Assembly: GCA_019022495.1 (NCBI GenBank)
Contig: JAFEKR010000001.1
Span: forward strand, 2,108,001-2,172,000
Source: Epichloe hybrida
Taxonomy: Eukaryota; Ascomycota; Sordariomycetes; Hypocreales; Clavicipitaceae
Reading direction: 5' to 3'
DNA length: 64,000 nucleotides
The notes below the pieces were generated by a model that did no database searches, had not been told where the DNA came from, and saw only the letters and a list, made by a program, of their open reading frames with translations. The position numbers were made by a program, and so were the translations under genes. Within the stretch, counting starts at the first letter, position 1, and every line of letters starts with the position of its first letter. Below, piece after piece: positions 46,541 through 59,439 of this stretch.

Positions 46541-48419
46541 AGATACTATTAAAGATAATAAATAAGAGTTTAAAGTTAAGAGAATTATTTTATATTATTA
46601 TAATAAAAGGTATTATAAATATCTAGTTAAATAAAAGGGCTATAATACTTTAGAGAATTCTTAGGTATTAAAAAGGGATTTTATTACTAAAGAAATTATT
46701 AATAACTATAAGTAATAGCTAAGTAATAAAGTTAATATAAGGTAATTATGTTTTATAACTTAATACACTAAAGATATTAGAAAATAAAGTTAATTTACTT
46801 AGATAACTTAAATAATCTATTATATAGTTACTAAGCACTTATCCCTTTATAATAGAGTTAGCCCCTAAGACTACTAGTCCCTTATTATTATTAGTAGCTA
46901 TAGGAGCTATAGAGAAAGAGGCCTTAGGAGTATCTTTATTATTAGAATCCCTCTCTTTATATATATAAACCTAAAGTATACTAAGGAGCTTAATAAAACT
47001 AATATATTTAGGTAAATTAATAGTATTTAGTATAAACTACTAGTAAGTTAGTTAAGTATTAGCTATATATATTAAGAAAGCTTATCTTTAGGATATTTTA
47101 GGCTATAAAGTAAAGATAGTTTAAAATATTAATTTAAGTCTTTAGATTTATAGTATTACTTAGTAACACTATTATAGTATATTTATTATATTTTACCTTA
47201 TAAGTAATATTAGTAAATATTTAAGTATAGTAAATATAATTACACTTATTAGAATTTTTATAAACTAGGATAGTATTCTATAGCTTTTTCTTTACTTTTA
47301 TAATAAGCTAGTAGTAAGTTAGTAATAATCTAGTGTCTAGGAAATAGGATTATACTTACTTTATTTTAATAGTAATAGCTACCTTTAGGAGTAGCTTTAA
47401 TAAGTTTAAATAGCCTATTATAAAGCTATATAATTTAAGCTAGAGTCTAGTAATATATTAGTAATAAGTAAGTAGATTTTAGTTAAGAGAGATATACTAT
47501 AATATAGTTTTTATTATTTTAGAAGTAATAAGTATATTTTATTAAATAGCTTATTAAATATTAGCTATAAAGAAGTAATAAGTAAGTAAAGAAGTTATAC
47601 TTAAAGATTTATTATATTTAGCTAGGAAGGTTTTTTTATTTAATAAGGTATCCTAGAATCTTATAAGTATTATTTTTAGGAGAATATTTTATATTATTAC
47701 TTACTAATAATAGTGTATATATAGAATTTTCTTTAAAGTTATTTTACTAGTAATAAGTTAGTAATAAAGACACTATAAGAATATAATAAACTTATAATAA
47801 GATTTTAAAAGAAGTTTACTTTAAAGAAGACTTTATAAAAGACTTTATAGGAGATTTTTTAGTTAATAGATTTTCTTAAGGTATTAATAAAGATAAAGTT
47901 TAAGTATAAGACTTAGATATAGTAAACTAGCTATAAGTTAGCTATAATAGACTAGATAAGGAAGTTATGCTAATAAGAGTATAAACTTATAAGCTAGATA
48001 AGGGCAAAAAACTAAGATAAATAAGGATAAATAATAATAATAATTAGGGACTAAAAGAGGTTAGTAATTACTAAGTAATAGTAATAAGAGAGCTATTACT
48101 TAGCTAGTAAGGGTAACTTATAAGGTTAAGAGATATTATAAAAGAAAGGAAAAGTGTAAAAAGAAGGGAAAATTAGTCTCTTTTATATTAACCCTAGACC
48201 CCTTAAGTAATTTAATATACTATATATAAGTAATTTATAAATTATAATAATAACTATTAGCACTACTAAATATATATATGCCTAATAGCTATAAGCTTAT
48301 AGTAACTATAATATAAGCCCTTTAGTTAGATTATTTAAAACCCTAGTATTAGGTACCTTATTTATTTAACTAATTATAAAAATTAACATAGGTTATCTAT
48401 TTTTTTTCTAGCTATATAA
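46541..48419 (+). other. Gypsy 3' region with coding-like but unidentified frame
   Basis: About 1.9 kb lies between the integrase and the miniature LTR element. In one plus-strand frame around 46.85-47.6 kb, stops are almost only TAA/TAG at plausible Gln positions and the composition looks protein-like. I cannot assign a family. It may be a third ORF of the element or a captured sequence. Confidence 0.4.
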
Positions 48420-49044
48420 TGTCAGGTGCGCGCGCGCGGCTTGATAATTAATTGTAAGGTGCGATGCGAGCGAGAGCTAGCATTGGTGAATCTTTTGGTG
48501 GTTCAATGGCTTACCCGCACACCTTCGGGTTCTGATATTAATGCTAGCTCTCACGGGTCTTCTAGTGTGCTAGTCCTAGGTTTGAATCCTCGTGGGTGGG
48601 GCATGCGCTAGGTCCTAGGTTTAATTCCCGTAGCTGGATTAACCTAATAAGTCTAGGTTTAAATTGCTAGGCTAGGTGCTTACGTTAGGCTCACAGGGCA
48701 GGTATAGTTGCGCCCGTATGGTTGCGTTGTGACCGTGAGGTCACGTGCACTAGGTGATATATAAGCCTAGCTGCCGTGCGTACTAGGCCTTGAGGGTTCA
48801 CAATTGGTTAATTATCTTAGAGGCCACGGATAACCAGGCCTAATCCAAGCTAAGGTTGCGCACGTTGCTAGCCGCTGGCCAGTGGGGCCCTTGGCTTGGG
48901 GCGAGCCTTACGAGGGAAGGGATAATTATTAGGTGCGCGCGCGTGGCTTGATAATCAATTGTAAGGTGCGATGCGAGCGAGAGCTAGCATTGGTGAATCT
49001 TTTGGTGGTTCAATGGCTTACCCGCACACCTTCGGGTTCTGACA
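48420..49044 (+). mobile_element. 625 bp miniature LTR element (TRIM-like) that escaped RIP, TSD TATAA
   Basis: Direct 118 bp terminal repeats lie at 48420-48537 and 48927-49044. They start TGTCAGGTGCG (second copy TATTAGG) and end TTCTGACA (first copy TTCTGATA), the classic TG...CA form. TATAA flanks it at 48415-48419 and 49045-49049. GAGGGAAGGGA just before the second repeat serves as polypurine tract. The 389 bp interior is GC-normal and has no coding capacity. Composition contrasts sharply with the AT-rich Gypsy host. Confidence 0.82.
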
Positions 49045-49294
49045 TATAATAGGTAATAATATTTATTTTGCTATAGTAAAGCTATATATAAGCTACTATT
49101 TAAATATTACTAACTATAATAAGGGGTTATTTTTAATTAGTAGTATTATTATTATTATTTCTTTTTATTTACCTATGCGTTTAAATATAAGGTGCCCTAT
49201 CTTATTTTCCTTATAAAGCTCTAATATAATAACTACACCTTAAGTAAGTAGCTTATTTTATAATTAAGGTTAATTATATATAAGGGAGGTATTA

Positions 49295-49564
49295 TATTAG
49301 GAGCATAGAGGTTAAAGATAGAATATTTATTAAAGTAAGTCTTTAAAGAACCTTTAGGCTATATAAATAATAAAGAGGCTAGCTTACTATAAGATAGCTA
49401 TATGCTTATAAAGTAAGGTATTTATTAAAGACTATGTATATTATTAGTGCTAGGTTAGAGATTAAAACCTTCACGCACCTACCCCTAGCTAGTATTTATC
49501 TAGTAGTGACTGCGATAGTCTTAGCTATCACTTCGTTCTTAACCTTTCGGTGCAAGCCGTGACA
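49295..49564 (+). repeat. Gypsy 3' LTR
   Basis: It begins TATTAGGAGCATAG (TG to TA) and ends CCGTGACA; the CTTAG duplication follows. The last 80 bp retain more G/C than the 5' LTR. Confidence 0.85.
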
Positions 49565-49912
49565 CTTAGTCTAAGGATTACCTAATTCTTAAGGAAAAAT
49601 AAAATATAGTAAAAGTAAAATACCTTAAATACTTATTTTATTTTACTATAAGATCCCTAACTAAAAGCCTAGCACTAGCTTAAAAGAGATTTATTATAGC
49701 CCTTAAAGTAACTAGTATAATAAGTAAAAAAAGAGGTTACTTAATACTTATAAAATAAGGTGCTAAATAGCCTAAAGTAAAAAGTATAAGAAAATACACT
49801 AAGCTAATTAAGGCTAGATTAAAGCTAGTATAAAATAGTACAGACCCTCGCCTCCCTTAATTAATATAGTAATATTATAAGTCCTTTTATAGAATATAAA
49901 TAAAAAGGATAA
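49565..49912 (+). pseudogene. LINE-like relic, continuation downstream of Gypsy
   Basis: After the CTTAG duplication the frame can be read on from the relic before 30478, with lysine/proline-rich content and TAA/TAG stops. It is cut by the Copia-C LTR at 49913. Assignment rests on the shared duplication. Confidence 0.4.
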
Positions 49913-50210
49913 TGTTAGTATCTATTAGGATACCATTGACCTACGCGTAGGGTTTTTAGGGGTAGACTAAATTATACGTAATCATTACATATTTTAGTTT
50001 ACTAAAAGAAGCAAAAGGAGATTAAATAAAAGCACATAGGGTACGTTATTTATAATAGAAAAAGAGGCCTTAATTAGAGTTATATACAAAGAGGCTATAT
50101 ATACTAATTCTAACTGCAGTGCGGTTAACCTAGACATATAAGTCTACGATGTAACGCGCCTAGCTAATTAGAGACGCCTATAACCTATTAATATTATACT
50201 TATTCTAACA
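49913..50210 (-). repeat. Copia-C 3' LTR
   Basis: 298 bp with TGTTAG...CTAACA ends. Moderately RIPed, with GC-rich islands such as TACGCGTAGG and CGATGTAACGCGCC. Partner LTR not seen in the window. Confidence 0.65.
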
Positions 50211-52243
50211 CTAGAAACTCTCCCTTTTTATATAACTATTAATAGATAATATTAATAGGTAAATCAAAGAGAATATAAAAGAATAGCTAAGATTAAATAA
50301 TCGCATATAATATTATATAAAGAAAACAAGAAAAACACTATAAAAACCTAGATTCAGTTTATAATCTTACTAAGAGAGAATAGGTTAGGATATTAAACCT
50401 ATAATTACTATTAGTTAATAATATATAAGAAAGGATTAGTTAATTTAACCTCTTCCTAATCCACAAAGTAGAAAGGGCACTAATCCCTTAAATTAGTTAA
50501 ATTCGCGGATTAGAATATAGGCGAGGTTAAGAGCTCTAATTAGCTTAAAACACTATATAACTAGCTTAAAATCTATAGTTATATAATCTATTCTTTTATC
50601 CTTATAGTTACTAAATTGCTTATAATAAATCTCTTAAATGCCTTATTTAGTAATACCTTTATAAATATATTAGTAAGGTTATTATCCCTATTAATTTATT
50701 TAATCTTATAAATCTCGCGTTACTTATATAATTAATAAAGGGCTACAATATTAATTATAAGGCACTTATCTTTTATAGTACTAAGCTTAATAAGATATTT
50801 ATATAGGGAGTATAAATTAGTATATATAATAATAGAGATTATAAGCAGGTTCAATTAATAAGTAATTAATCTAAGCATTAATATAATTATATAAGCTATA
50901 TTAGCACTAGTAACTATATTATGGATCTTAGAAGTAAGTATACTTCTTATAACTCTCTTACTTTTTATAAAGCTATAGTATATAATATTACCTTAGATTA
51001 TAAAGGTACCTTCCTTATAGACTTTAGCAGCTAGAATAAGTACATAGCCTAGCTAGGAAGTGAGATCTTAGTTATTAGTAAGAGATCTATCTATAAATAT
51101 AAAGAGCTTTACCTTTTTAAGATTAAATAGTATAAATCTTAATCCTTAATTAAAATAATTAATTTACTACTAAATTTATTAGTTAAGGTTCTTTATATCT
51201 TTAGGTATTAGCAGAGTATTGTTTGTAGTGTAGTTAGTGTAGTTTTTAGGAAAAAATTGTATTTGTAGTGTAGTTTTTTTTTCTTGTAGTTAATGTATTG
51301 TAGTTTTTTTTTTTATAGTTAGTGTAATGTAGTTTTTTTTTTTATAGTGTAGTGTATTGTAGTTTTTTTTTGCTTGTAGTGTAGTGTAATTAGTGTAGTT
51401 ACTAACTACACTAACTACAAAAACTACAAATATAGTGTTAGTAAAAAAAAGTGGGCCTTTTTATTATATAAGGTTATTATAAGGATTAAAAGAAGGCTAG
51501 TTATATAGAAGCTTTTATTATTACCTATTTTACCTAATTAGTTATATAATTTATAAAATTTACCTTTTTTAAGGATTTTACTATAACTAGGGTAATTTAT
51601 AATATTATAACTTTTTAATAATACTATTATACCTAATACTTTATTTTACTAATATAACTTAAAGAAAAACCTTCTTATTATTTTATTTACTATTACTATT
51701 AATTATTTTATATTTTAAAATGTTATTATTATTATTTTAAATAAAAAATACCCTAAACTAATAGAATAAAATTAATTAAGAAATCTAGATAAATTACTAG
51801 AAGTTAATAAAATATATACTTAGTACTTAAATCTTATTCTTAATATAATAAGAACTTAAAAAAAGCTTAAACTATTTATTTAAGATTTAAACTAATTAAA
51901 TATTACTTTTAGCTTTATAATTCTAAAGCCTTAAGAAGTTATATATAGTAACTTTATATATCTTATTACTATAATATATAAATAAAGAATATAATAAACT
52001 AATATTTATAATCTATTAATAAATAATTAATAGTATTATTTTAATTACCCTATATAGCTTAATTAAGCTATAAAAAATAAGTTTAACTTATTTTTTAAAA
52101 TAAAACTAAGACTTACTTTTATATAATATACTATACTTATTATAAAAGCTTTAATAACTTTAATAACCTTAATTACTATTATTACTATTATTACTTAATT
52201 ACTATTATTTTACTTTTATTATTATTTTAAAAAAATATAAAAG

Positions 52244-52535
52244 TGTTGGTTACACTAAGGAACGTTGCACTAGTGCGAAGAGGTTAAATTCAATAAAGTT
52301 AATAATAATAAAGCTAATAACTAAGAGAGAGAAGAGAAGAGGGAGAAGGAGAGGAATCTAGCTAGAAGAGAAGGTAGGTAAAAAGGGGGAAAAGTAAGGC
52401 TATAGTGCAGTGCCACTGCTAATAGAGCGAGGTAGCTTGTGATGCGTCTAATTGCATTATGTGTATCCCTTTGGTAGCTTCACTCTTTAGCTATAGTTAG
52501 ACTATCTATTATCTAAGGGTCTAAAGGAAGCTACA
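52244..52535 (-). repeat. Copia-B copy 2 3' LTR
   Basis: 292 bp beginning TGTTGGTTACACTAAGGAAC in plus orientation and ending CTACA (from CCACA). More decayed than its partner. Confidence 0.85.
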
Positions 52536-55500
52536 CTAGCACTCTCTCTTTTCTTTATGGCTAAAGGAGCCTAAAAACATAATAAAAATTAGATTAAAGG
52601 AAAGTATACATAAGTGAATCCCTTAATAGGAATTCACGGTTCTTATTAGCTATTATGGCTTTAGTTATTCTAATTAACCTAGTTATTATAGTCTATACTT
52701 ACATACTTATTATATTAATCCTCCCCTCTGCCTAACCTTATAGGTCTCTTAACTTATCCTTCCACATAAATTGTTAATTTATTTAAATTAATTAAGGTTA
52801 AAAGGGCTAAATTTAGCAATGCCTTTATTATCGCATTAGCTAGATTATTGCCGCTGTTAATCTATCTAACTTTATAGACTTCCCTTCTCTTATATAATTA
52901 CTAAAGGGCTATAATATTAATTATTAGCTACTTCTCTTTTGTTATGCCTAGCTTTACAAGGCATTTATATAATAAGAAAGAGTCTATATAGAGAATTATT
53001 AGGATCTAAGGTATCTTTAATTAGTCTGTAATTATTTAAAGGGTTATAGATATTACGTACGCAATATTAGCACCTTAAACCATGCTATATAGCTTAGATA
53101 TAAGTGCGCTATAGGTCATATGCTTGCTTTTTATAGAGCTATATGTAATAATATTCCCTTTTAAGATAAAGGTATTATTCTCCTTTATTACTTTATTACT
53201 AATTATAATAATATATCTAATCTATAAACTTAGATCTTTATTATTAGTAAGGGACTTATTTATAAATATAAAGAGCTTCGCTTCTTTAAGAGTTAAGGGA
53301 ATATACTATAATCCCTATTGCTAATGCTTAATTTATTACTTAAGGCGTTTATTAAGTTATAAGATATTATTAGCAAAGGGTTCTTAGTGTTATATAGTAA
53401 TTAACAGGTTATATAATGCCTCTAGTTAACAGACTATTATAATATAACTTCCTTAGGCTCTTTACTTTACGTAATCTTACCTTGCTATTAGTAATTAAGG
53501 GTTAATTTCCTTAATCTTCTAGCTTTAGCCCTTTTAGGTTAGGGTTAGGGAGTTATTAGCATTCTAGATTAAGATATAGCTATTAAAGATAAGGGGATTT
53601 ATAGTTATAAGGCATTATTTTTCTTTAGCTATAAACTTTACCTTCTAGAGCTCTTTTTTTTCTTTCTTAAAGAAGTTATTATTACTAAGGCCTAGTGTGT
53701 TATCTATTTGTATCCCTACAATGCTAAAGAGGTTTTTATTATTTAAGGCCGTGATTAGTAGGCAGGGATTATATATTAAGGTTATTATATTAAGATTATC
53801 CCTATAGTGGCAAAAATATATTACCTACTAGTAAGTTCTAGCCTTTGCAATCCTATAAAGGGGCTTAATAACCTCTATTATTATACCTTTTAGAAAGAGG
53901 TATATAATTTACTTTAGTAACTTTATAATAATTAGCCTATTTAGGGTTATTTAGGATTAAATATAAGCTTATGTAATGTCTTATAGCTAAAGGTAAATTC
54001 CCTTTCGCTTTAATAACAAAGTAAGGGCTATAATAATCCATTAGCTTAATCGCTATATTATTAGTAATTAGGTTAAGATAGCCTCTTTTTCTCTATTATT
54101 ATGCCCTTATATAATAAGGCGCGATTTCTTATATAGTATTTTAGTGCCTTTACCTTTAATCTCTTAGACTATATAAGAATTAAAGATCTAGTAGCCTTTA
54201 TACTTTACTAGATTAAATATTGTAAATCTAAACACATTATAAGCTTATAATGCGTTAATCTTAGCTTAATTAGATTATTTAAAGGGGCTCCCTAGGGTTA
54301 TAATCTTTCTCTCTTAGCGAAGTTAAAGGGCAAGGTTTTAGTTAGCCTTTTCTTTTACTATAAGAAATACTATATTTAGCATTTCTCTAGCTATAATCTC
54401 CTTAATTAATACTTTCTCTTAGTCTTTATTAATAAATATAAGGGGCTTTATAGGTCTAATAAGCTTCTTAGGATTATAAACCTAGGCCTTAGTTACCTTT
54501 ACTTTTACTTCCTTAGGGCTACTAGCTTTATAGCTTCCTATAGGGGTAGCTTTAGCTACCTTAAGGCTTACTATAGGTTCTTTAACTCTATAGCTTCCTA
54601 TAGGATTACCTTTAGCCTTAATAGCCTCTATAGGCTTCTCTATACCCTTATTAATAAAGAATTAAACTATAAGGTTTTTCCTTAGCCTCCCTTACTTTCT
54701 CTTAACTAGTGTCTTTTCCTTTTCTTTTACCTTATTACCCTTTATAAGTAGCTTATCCCTCCTAGCCCCCTTAGCCCTTTCTTATAATAGGACTATAGCA
54801 TTAGAGAGGGCTATAGCGTAGGAAAGGGCTATATTATAAGCAAGGACCTCTAGGCCTAGGTTATACTCCTTAATATCCTAAAGGCTTTACTTATTAGCCC
54901 CTATATACTATAAGTCCTTATAGTATAGCTTTACTACTATAGAGTGAAACTTAGCTAGGCTATAAGGTATTTTAACTATATAGGTCTCCCTATTAGTAGC
55001 TAATAGCTTATAAGGGCTATACTATTTACCTTTTTCTCTTTATATATATATATTAGCTTATAGTAATAGCTAATATATTAGTAATATATTAGGGCTATTC
55101 TAGGCGCTAAGGGCCTTATAAACCTGCCTCTTAGCTAGGTAATAGTAGACTTTATTAGTTACCTTCTAAATTACTTTAGCTTATTAAATAATAAAGACAC
55201 TTAGTAATAACTTATCTATTATCTATAGGTAAGCTCTAAAGACTAGTAAGGTTAGTATAAGGCTATTAGGGCTTACTAAGTTATTAATAGCTTTAATAGC
55301 TATCTAGAGTTATTACTTAGGAGTAATTTCCTTGCTAATTAAGTCTATAATAATATTATAGGCCTAGTAAAGTAGTCTATAATATCTCTTAACCTTTCTA
55401 ATGCTATTATAGGCTTTAATAAGTATCTTATTAATATTAATTAATATTAAGCAAGCATAATACCTAAATTTAGCTAAGGTAAAGTTATTACTAGCATTAT

Positions 55501-58500
55501 AAATAATCTAGTCTAGAGGGCCTAGATATATATTAATCTAGCACTCTCTAATTATATCCTAGATATTATAAGCTTTTTGCTTCTTAGAGTTAAGGAATTA
55601 GGCCACTTAAAATAAGGTTACTAAATTAATAACATAAAGGACTAGCTAGCTATTAATTTACATAATATTAATAATAATCTTATAGTTAAAGTTATAGTTA
55701 TCTTTAAGGGAGAATTTAAACTAGCTAGGGGCTTTTCTATTTATTTAATAATAGTAATAGACTTTAGTTAGCTTCTTAATTACATAGCGTTTAATATTAT
55801 AACTAGCTTATTAAAGAATCTTTATAAGCCATTAAATTAAGGGATAACTAAACCTTTAGTGAAGTTAACGAATCTCTCCTTTTAATAGGTAAAAAGCGGC
55901 GGTTTCTCTTGCCTCTAGAAGCCACTAAGGGTGGCCTTATCTGCGTATAATAGGTATGGTTTTATTGTTTTAAATTAACATATTAGTAAGGTTATTAATC
56001 TTAACCTTTATTTTATCTATATTAGTAAGGGAAAAGATAAAAGGTGTAGTAGTATTAAGGACATAGAAGTTAATTTAGCTAAGCTTTATAAGCATATAGA
56101 TAACGCTATGTGTTATTACTAATCTAGCACTAAAGTAAATAACTTCTAGGTTATAGGGTTTAATTATTAATAATAGCATTAATCTTAGCAGGGCTTTAGC
56201 TTATGCTAGACTAGTAGTTAATTAGCCTAAGGCTCTTATATCTAGTATAATTCCTCTAAAGATCTCTTTAAAATAGCGTCCTTTAGAGGTATAATAAATT
56301 AAATTATCTTTATTAGAAGCCTCTTTAAGGTATAGCTCTTACTTAAGTAAGGCATGTTAAAAAGCTTAATTCTTAAGTGTTATAAGGATATTAATGTTAT
56401 CTATTATTTGTAATCCTACGCAGAAGAATTATATAATACTAAGTTATGCCTTTAATAATAGCTTCTTCTTAATATTATTATTACTATTATCTTAGTCCTA
56501 AGTAAAGGCCTTAAGCTATGTTTCCTAGTCTTCTATTTTCTCTTTATTATCACTATTATTTCCTTTAAATAAAATAAGAAATACCTAAAACTTCTTCTCT
56601 ATAGAAGGTAAATAATAGTTCTTACTAGCCTATTACCTCTCTTTCTCTTTTTAATATTTAGCGTTAGTGTAATTTAATAACTAGTAGTTACTCTTACTAT
56701 AGATAAAGCATTGCTTAGGTTATCTAGAGTTACTATAATAACTTTCTTTTCCTTAGTTTCTTTAATTCTATTAGCTATATTAGTAGTCTATAAATATTAC
56801 CTCTAATAGGTCTTTATCTTAATGCTAGTGGTATTAGTTACTCCTTGCACTACTCTTTATAATTATAATTAATTTATAGAGGTTACTAGTAAGGTTCTTA
56901 AAGCCTAGCGTGTGTATATACTTTACTACCTAATATTTAGAGATACTAGAGACCGCGTTTAAGGTTTGCTTATAAAGCTCTATATTCACTATATTAGAGG
57001 GGTATAGCTCTCTATAGACTCTTTTTAAGGTAGTTAATAGAATCTTAAGGCACTTAAGCTTACTCTTATTAGGGTTCTATATAATAATATTTTTAAGGGT
57101 TATATTACTTTACTTATAGTAATAAAACTATTAATTACTTTCTATTTTAAATTATTAATAGATATTTATAATTATCTCTTTATAAGAGAGGTTCTTACTA
57201 GTAAGGTAATTAAGAAAGTGTTATTTAGTATTTTCTATTAATATAATAGGGAATGCTTTACTAAAATATAACTTAGGGAGGTTAATCTAGTTACACTTAC
57301 TCTTAAAGAGCGTAAGTTTTAGCAAGAGAAAGTCATATAGCTTCTTACTATAGTGGTTACTATCCTTATATATCTTTATAAGCTTAAATATTTTCTTTAT
57401 AATTTATTTATCTAAAGGGAAGGAATAAGAAAGGAAGGCAAGCTATTAAGGGTTAAACTCCTAATATAATTAAGATTATCATAAGGGTTCTTGCGGAGAA
57501 TATAGAGATTATTCCTTTTAAGGGTAAGGAATATTAGGGAAGGTCTTTAGGGCAGTGGCTTATAGGGGTTATACATAAGGCAGTTTAGGAGATTATAACT
57601 TATTTCCTAATTATAGGGTTATTATTATCTCTTAAAGCACACGTTTAAGGGCTATTAGAATAGGAAGGCCTGCTCCTTAGCTAACGTGAACATTGTTATC
57701 TCATAGGGAGTTTTATAGCTCTCTTATAAGCTTATTAGAAGCTCTCCTAAATATATCTTTTATCTAACCTTTAAAATCTTCTCTAAAGTTCTCCTAAAGG
57801 TCTTCTCCTTACTAATTTTAATGCTTACTAGTGTAAATAAACCTCCCAATCTAATTATTAAGTTTAGGCTATATAGTAGCCTCTAGGTTTAGCTAGGTAA
57901 GCTCTTCCTAGTCTCTTATAAGTGTAAATAAGTATAGCTATAGTTGCCTTAGTAAACTATTCTTTTCTAGTCTTTTAGAAGCCATTTCTAAAGGCTTTTA
58001 GAATGTCTTATTATTAGGGGAAGTAAGGTAAGGAGTCTATCTTATTAATAGTCTAATGTTTAATTCTATCCCCTTCTTAAGAAGGGTTTAGTTTTCTTAA
58101 ATAATTTAAATAAAGCAAACAGCAGTATAATAACAGCGTAATTTCTACGCTTATTAAGAGGGATAGACTAGGTAAATCTAAAAAACAAGTAAAACAGGAA
58201 AAACAGGAAAAACAAGGTAAATAGGATAAACAGGATAAACAGGGTAGGATAAACAGAATAAACAAAACAGGATAAATAGGATTAATAGGATAAACAGAGG
58301 GAAACAATAAAAAACAACAGAAAAAGTATAAAAGAGGGAAAAACAGCAAAAAGAGGGAAGGGTAAGCCATAAAGATAGCGCAAAAGCAAAAACAACTTAA
58401 TATTTAGAACACTAAGGCGCAAAAAGCCATAAAGAGAGAAAAGGGGTTGTAAAGAGAGTGTAGAAGGAGGTTATATAGGTTAGCTAGCTTAGCTAAGGAT

Positions 58501-58847
58501 TGTTTTTAACGTTAGGTTTAAATAAAATGCCTTATAGCAATAGATTCAGTTATTTAGTTAGTTTTCTTGTGATAGACAATAAGATTAATAATTAACTAAA
58601 TATCCTAGATAGATATAACAAGGTTATATCCCATGAGCCTAAGGGTTAATAGATTAATCTCTTAGAAGTCTAATAAGCCTATCGCTAGGATTCTAGTCTA
58701 TCTTCCTTTAGCACACTCTGTAGTCATGCCTCTCTACTGCAATGACCGTCAATTTAGCATAATAAGGGGTAGTGGCTATGGCGTTTGCAGAAATATCTTT
58801 TCTTATAATACCTAACTTATCTATGGTTATAGTTAACCACTAATTAG

Positions 58848-59140
58848 TGTTAGTTACACTAAGGAACGTTACACTAGTGCAAAGAGGTTAAATTTAATAA
58901 AGTTAATAATAATAATAGCTAATAACTAAGAGAGAGAAGAGAAGAGGGAGAAGGAGAGAAATCTAGCTAGAAGAGAAGGTAAGCAAAAAGGGGGAAAAGT
59001 AAGGCTATAGTGTAGTGCCACTGCTAATAAAGCGAGGTAGCTTACGATACGTCTAATCACATTGCGTGCATCCCTTTAGTGGCTTCACTCTTTGGCCACG
59101 GTCGGACTATCTATTGTCCGAGGGTCCGAAGGAAGCCACA
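58848..59140 (-). repeat. Copia-B copy 2 5' LTR
   Basis: 293 bp beginning TGTTAGTTACACTAAGG and ending GGAAGCCACA in plus orientation, followed by the AAAAG duplication. Confidence 0.85.
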
Positions 59141-59310
59141 AAAAGAGAAAACATTTTTATAATATTAATATTTTTAAAAACCTTAAAATACTAAGTTATT
59201 AAAAACTATAGCTTTTACTATAGTAATTTACTTATAATTACTAGTATTTATATTTAAGTTATTTATTTATTATTTATTTTTTATTAAACTTTAACACTAA
59301 TAATATTATA

Positions 59311-59439
59311 AGTAATCTTAGTAATCTTAGTAATCTTAGTAATCTTAGTAATCTTAGTAATCTTAGTAATCTTAGTAATCTTAGTAATCTTAGTAATCTT
59401 AGTAATACTAGTAATATTAGTAATATTAGTAATATTAGT
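59311..59439. repeat. 9 bp tandem repeat (AGTAATCTT), 10 exact units plus variants
   Basis: Ten units span 59311-59400, followed by about four AGTAATACT/AGTAATATT units. The collinear position in the hAT-like copy at 37389 has only about three units. Confidence 0.9.

Larger units (their letters stand above)
30479..49564 (+). mobile_element. Ty3/Gypsy LTR retrotransposon with nested insertions, TSD CTTAG
   Basis: LTRs of 270 bp lie at 30479-30748 and 49295-49564, flanked by CTTAG at 30474-30478 and 49565-49569. A purine-rich AAGGGAGG stands just before the 3' LTR. Protein remnants run in Gypsy order on the plus strand: gag/protease-like, reverse transcriptase and RNase H (about 32.7-34.2 kb), then integrase (about 45.1-46.5 kb). 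Two Copia elements and one miniature LTR element are inserted. Without them it measures about 7.9 kb, about 2 kb longer than compact fungal Gypsy elements. Confidence 0.88.
52244..59140 (-). mobile_element. Copia-type element B, copy 2 (inverted), TSD AAAAG
   Basis: LTRs lie at 52244-52535 and 58848-59140, reverse complements of the copy 1 LTRs, with AAAAG at 52239-52243 and 59141-59145. The interior is the inverted counterpart of 39.3-44.8 kb and longer by about 0.8 kb. Minus-strand remnants: RNase H/RT (about 52.7-54.2 kb), integrase (about 54.9-55.9 kb), protease (about 56.2 kb), gag (about 56.4-57.3 kb). No intact ORF. Confidence 0.87.

Noticed and set aside
48490..48600. tRNA gene or tRNA-derived SINE in the miniature LTR element
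   Set aside because: GGTTTGAATCC at 48579-48589 matches a B box, but no acceptor stem or cloverleaf could be built and the element has LTR-type ends.
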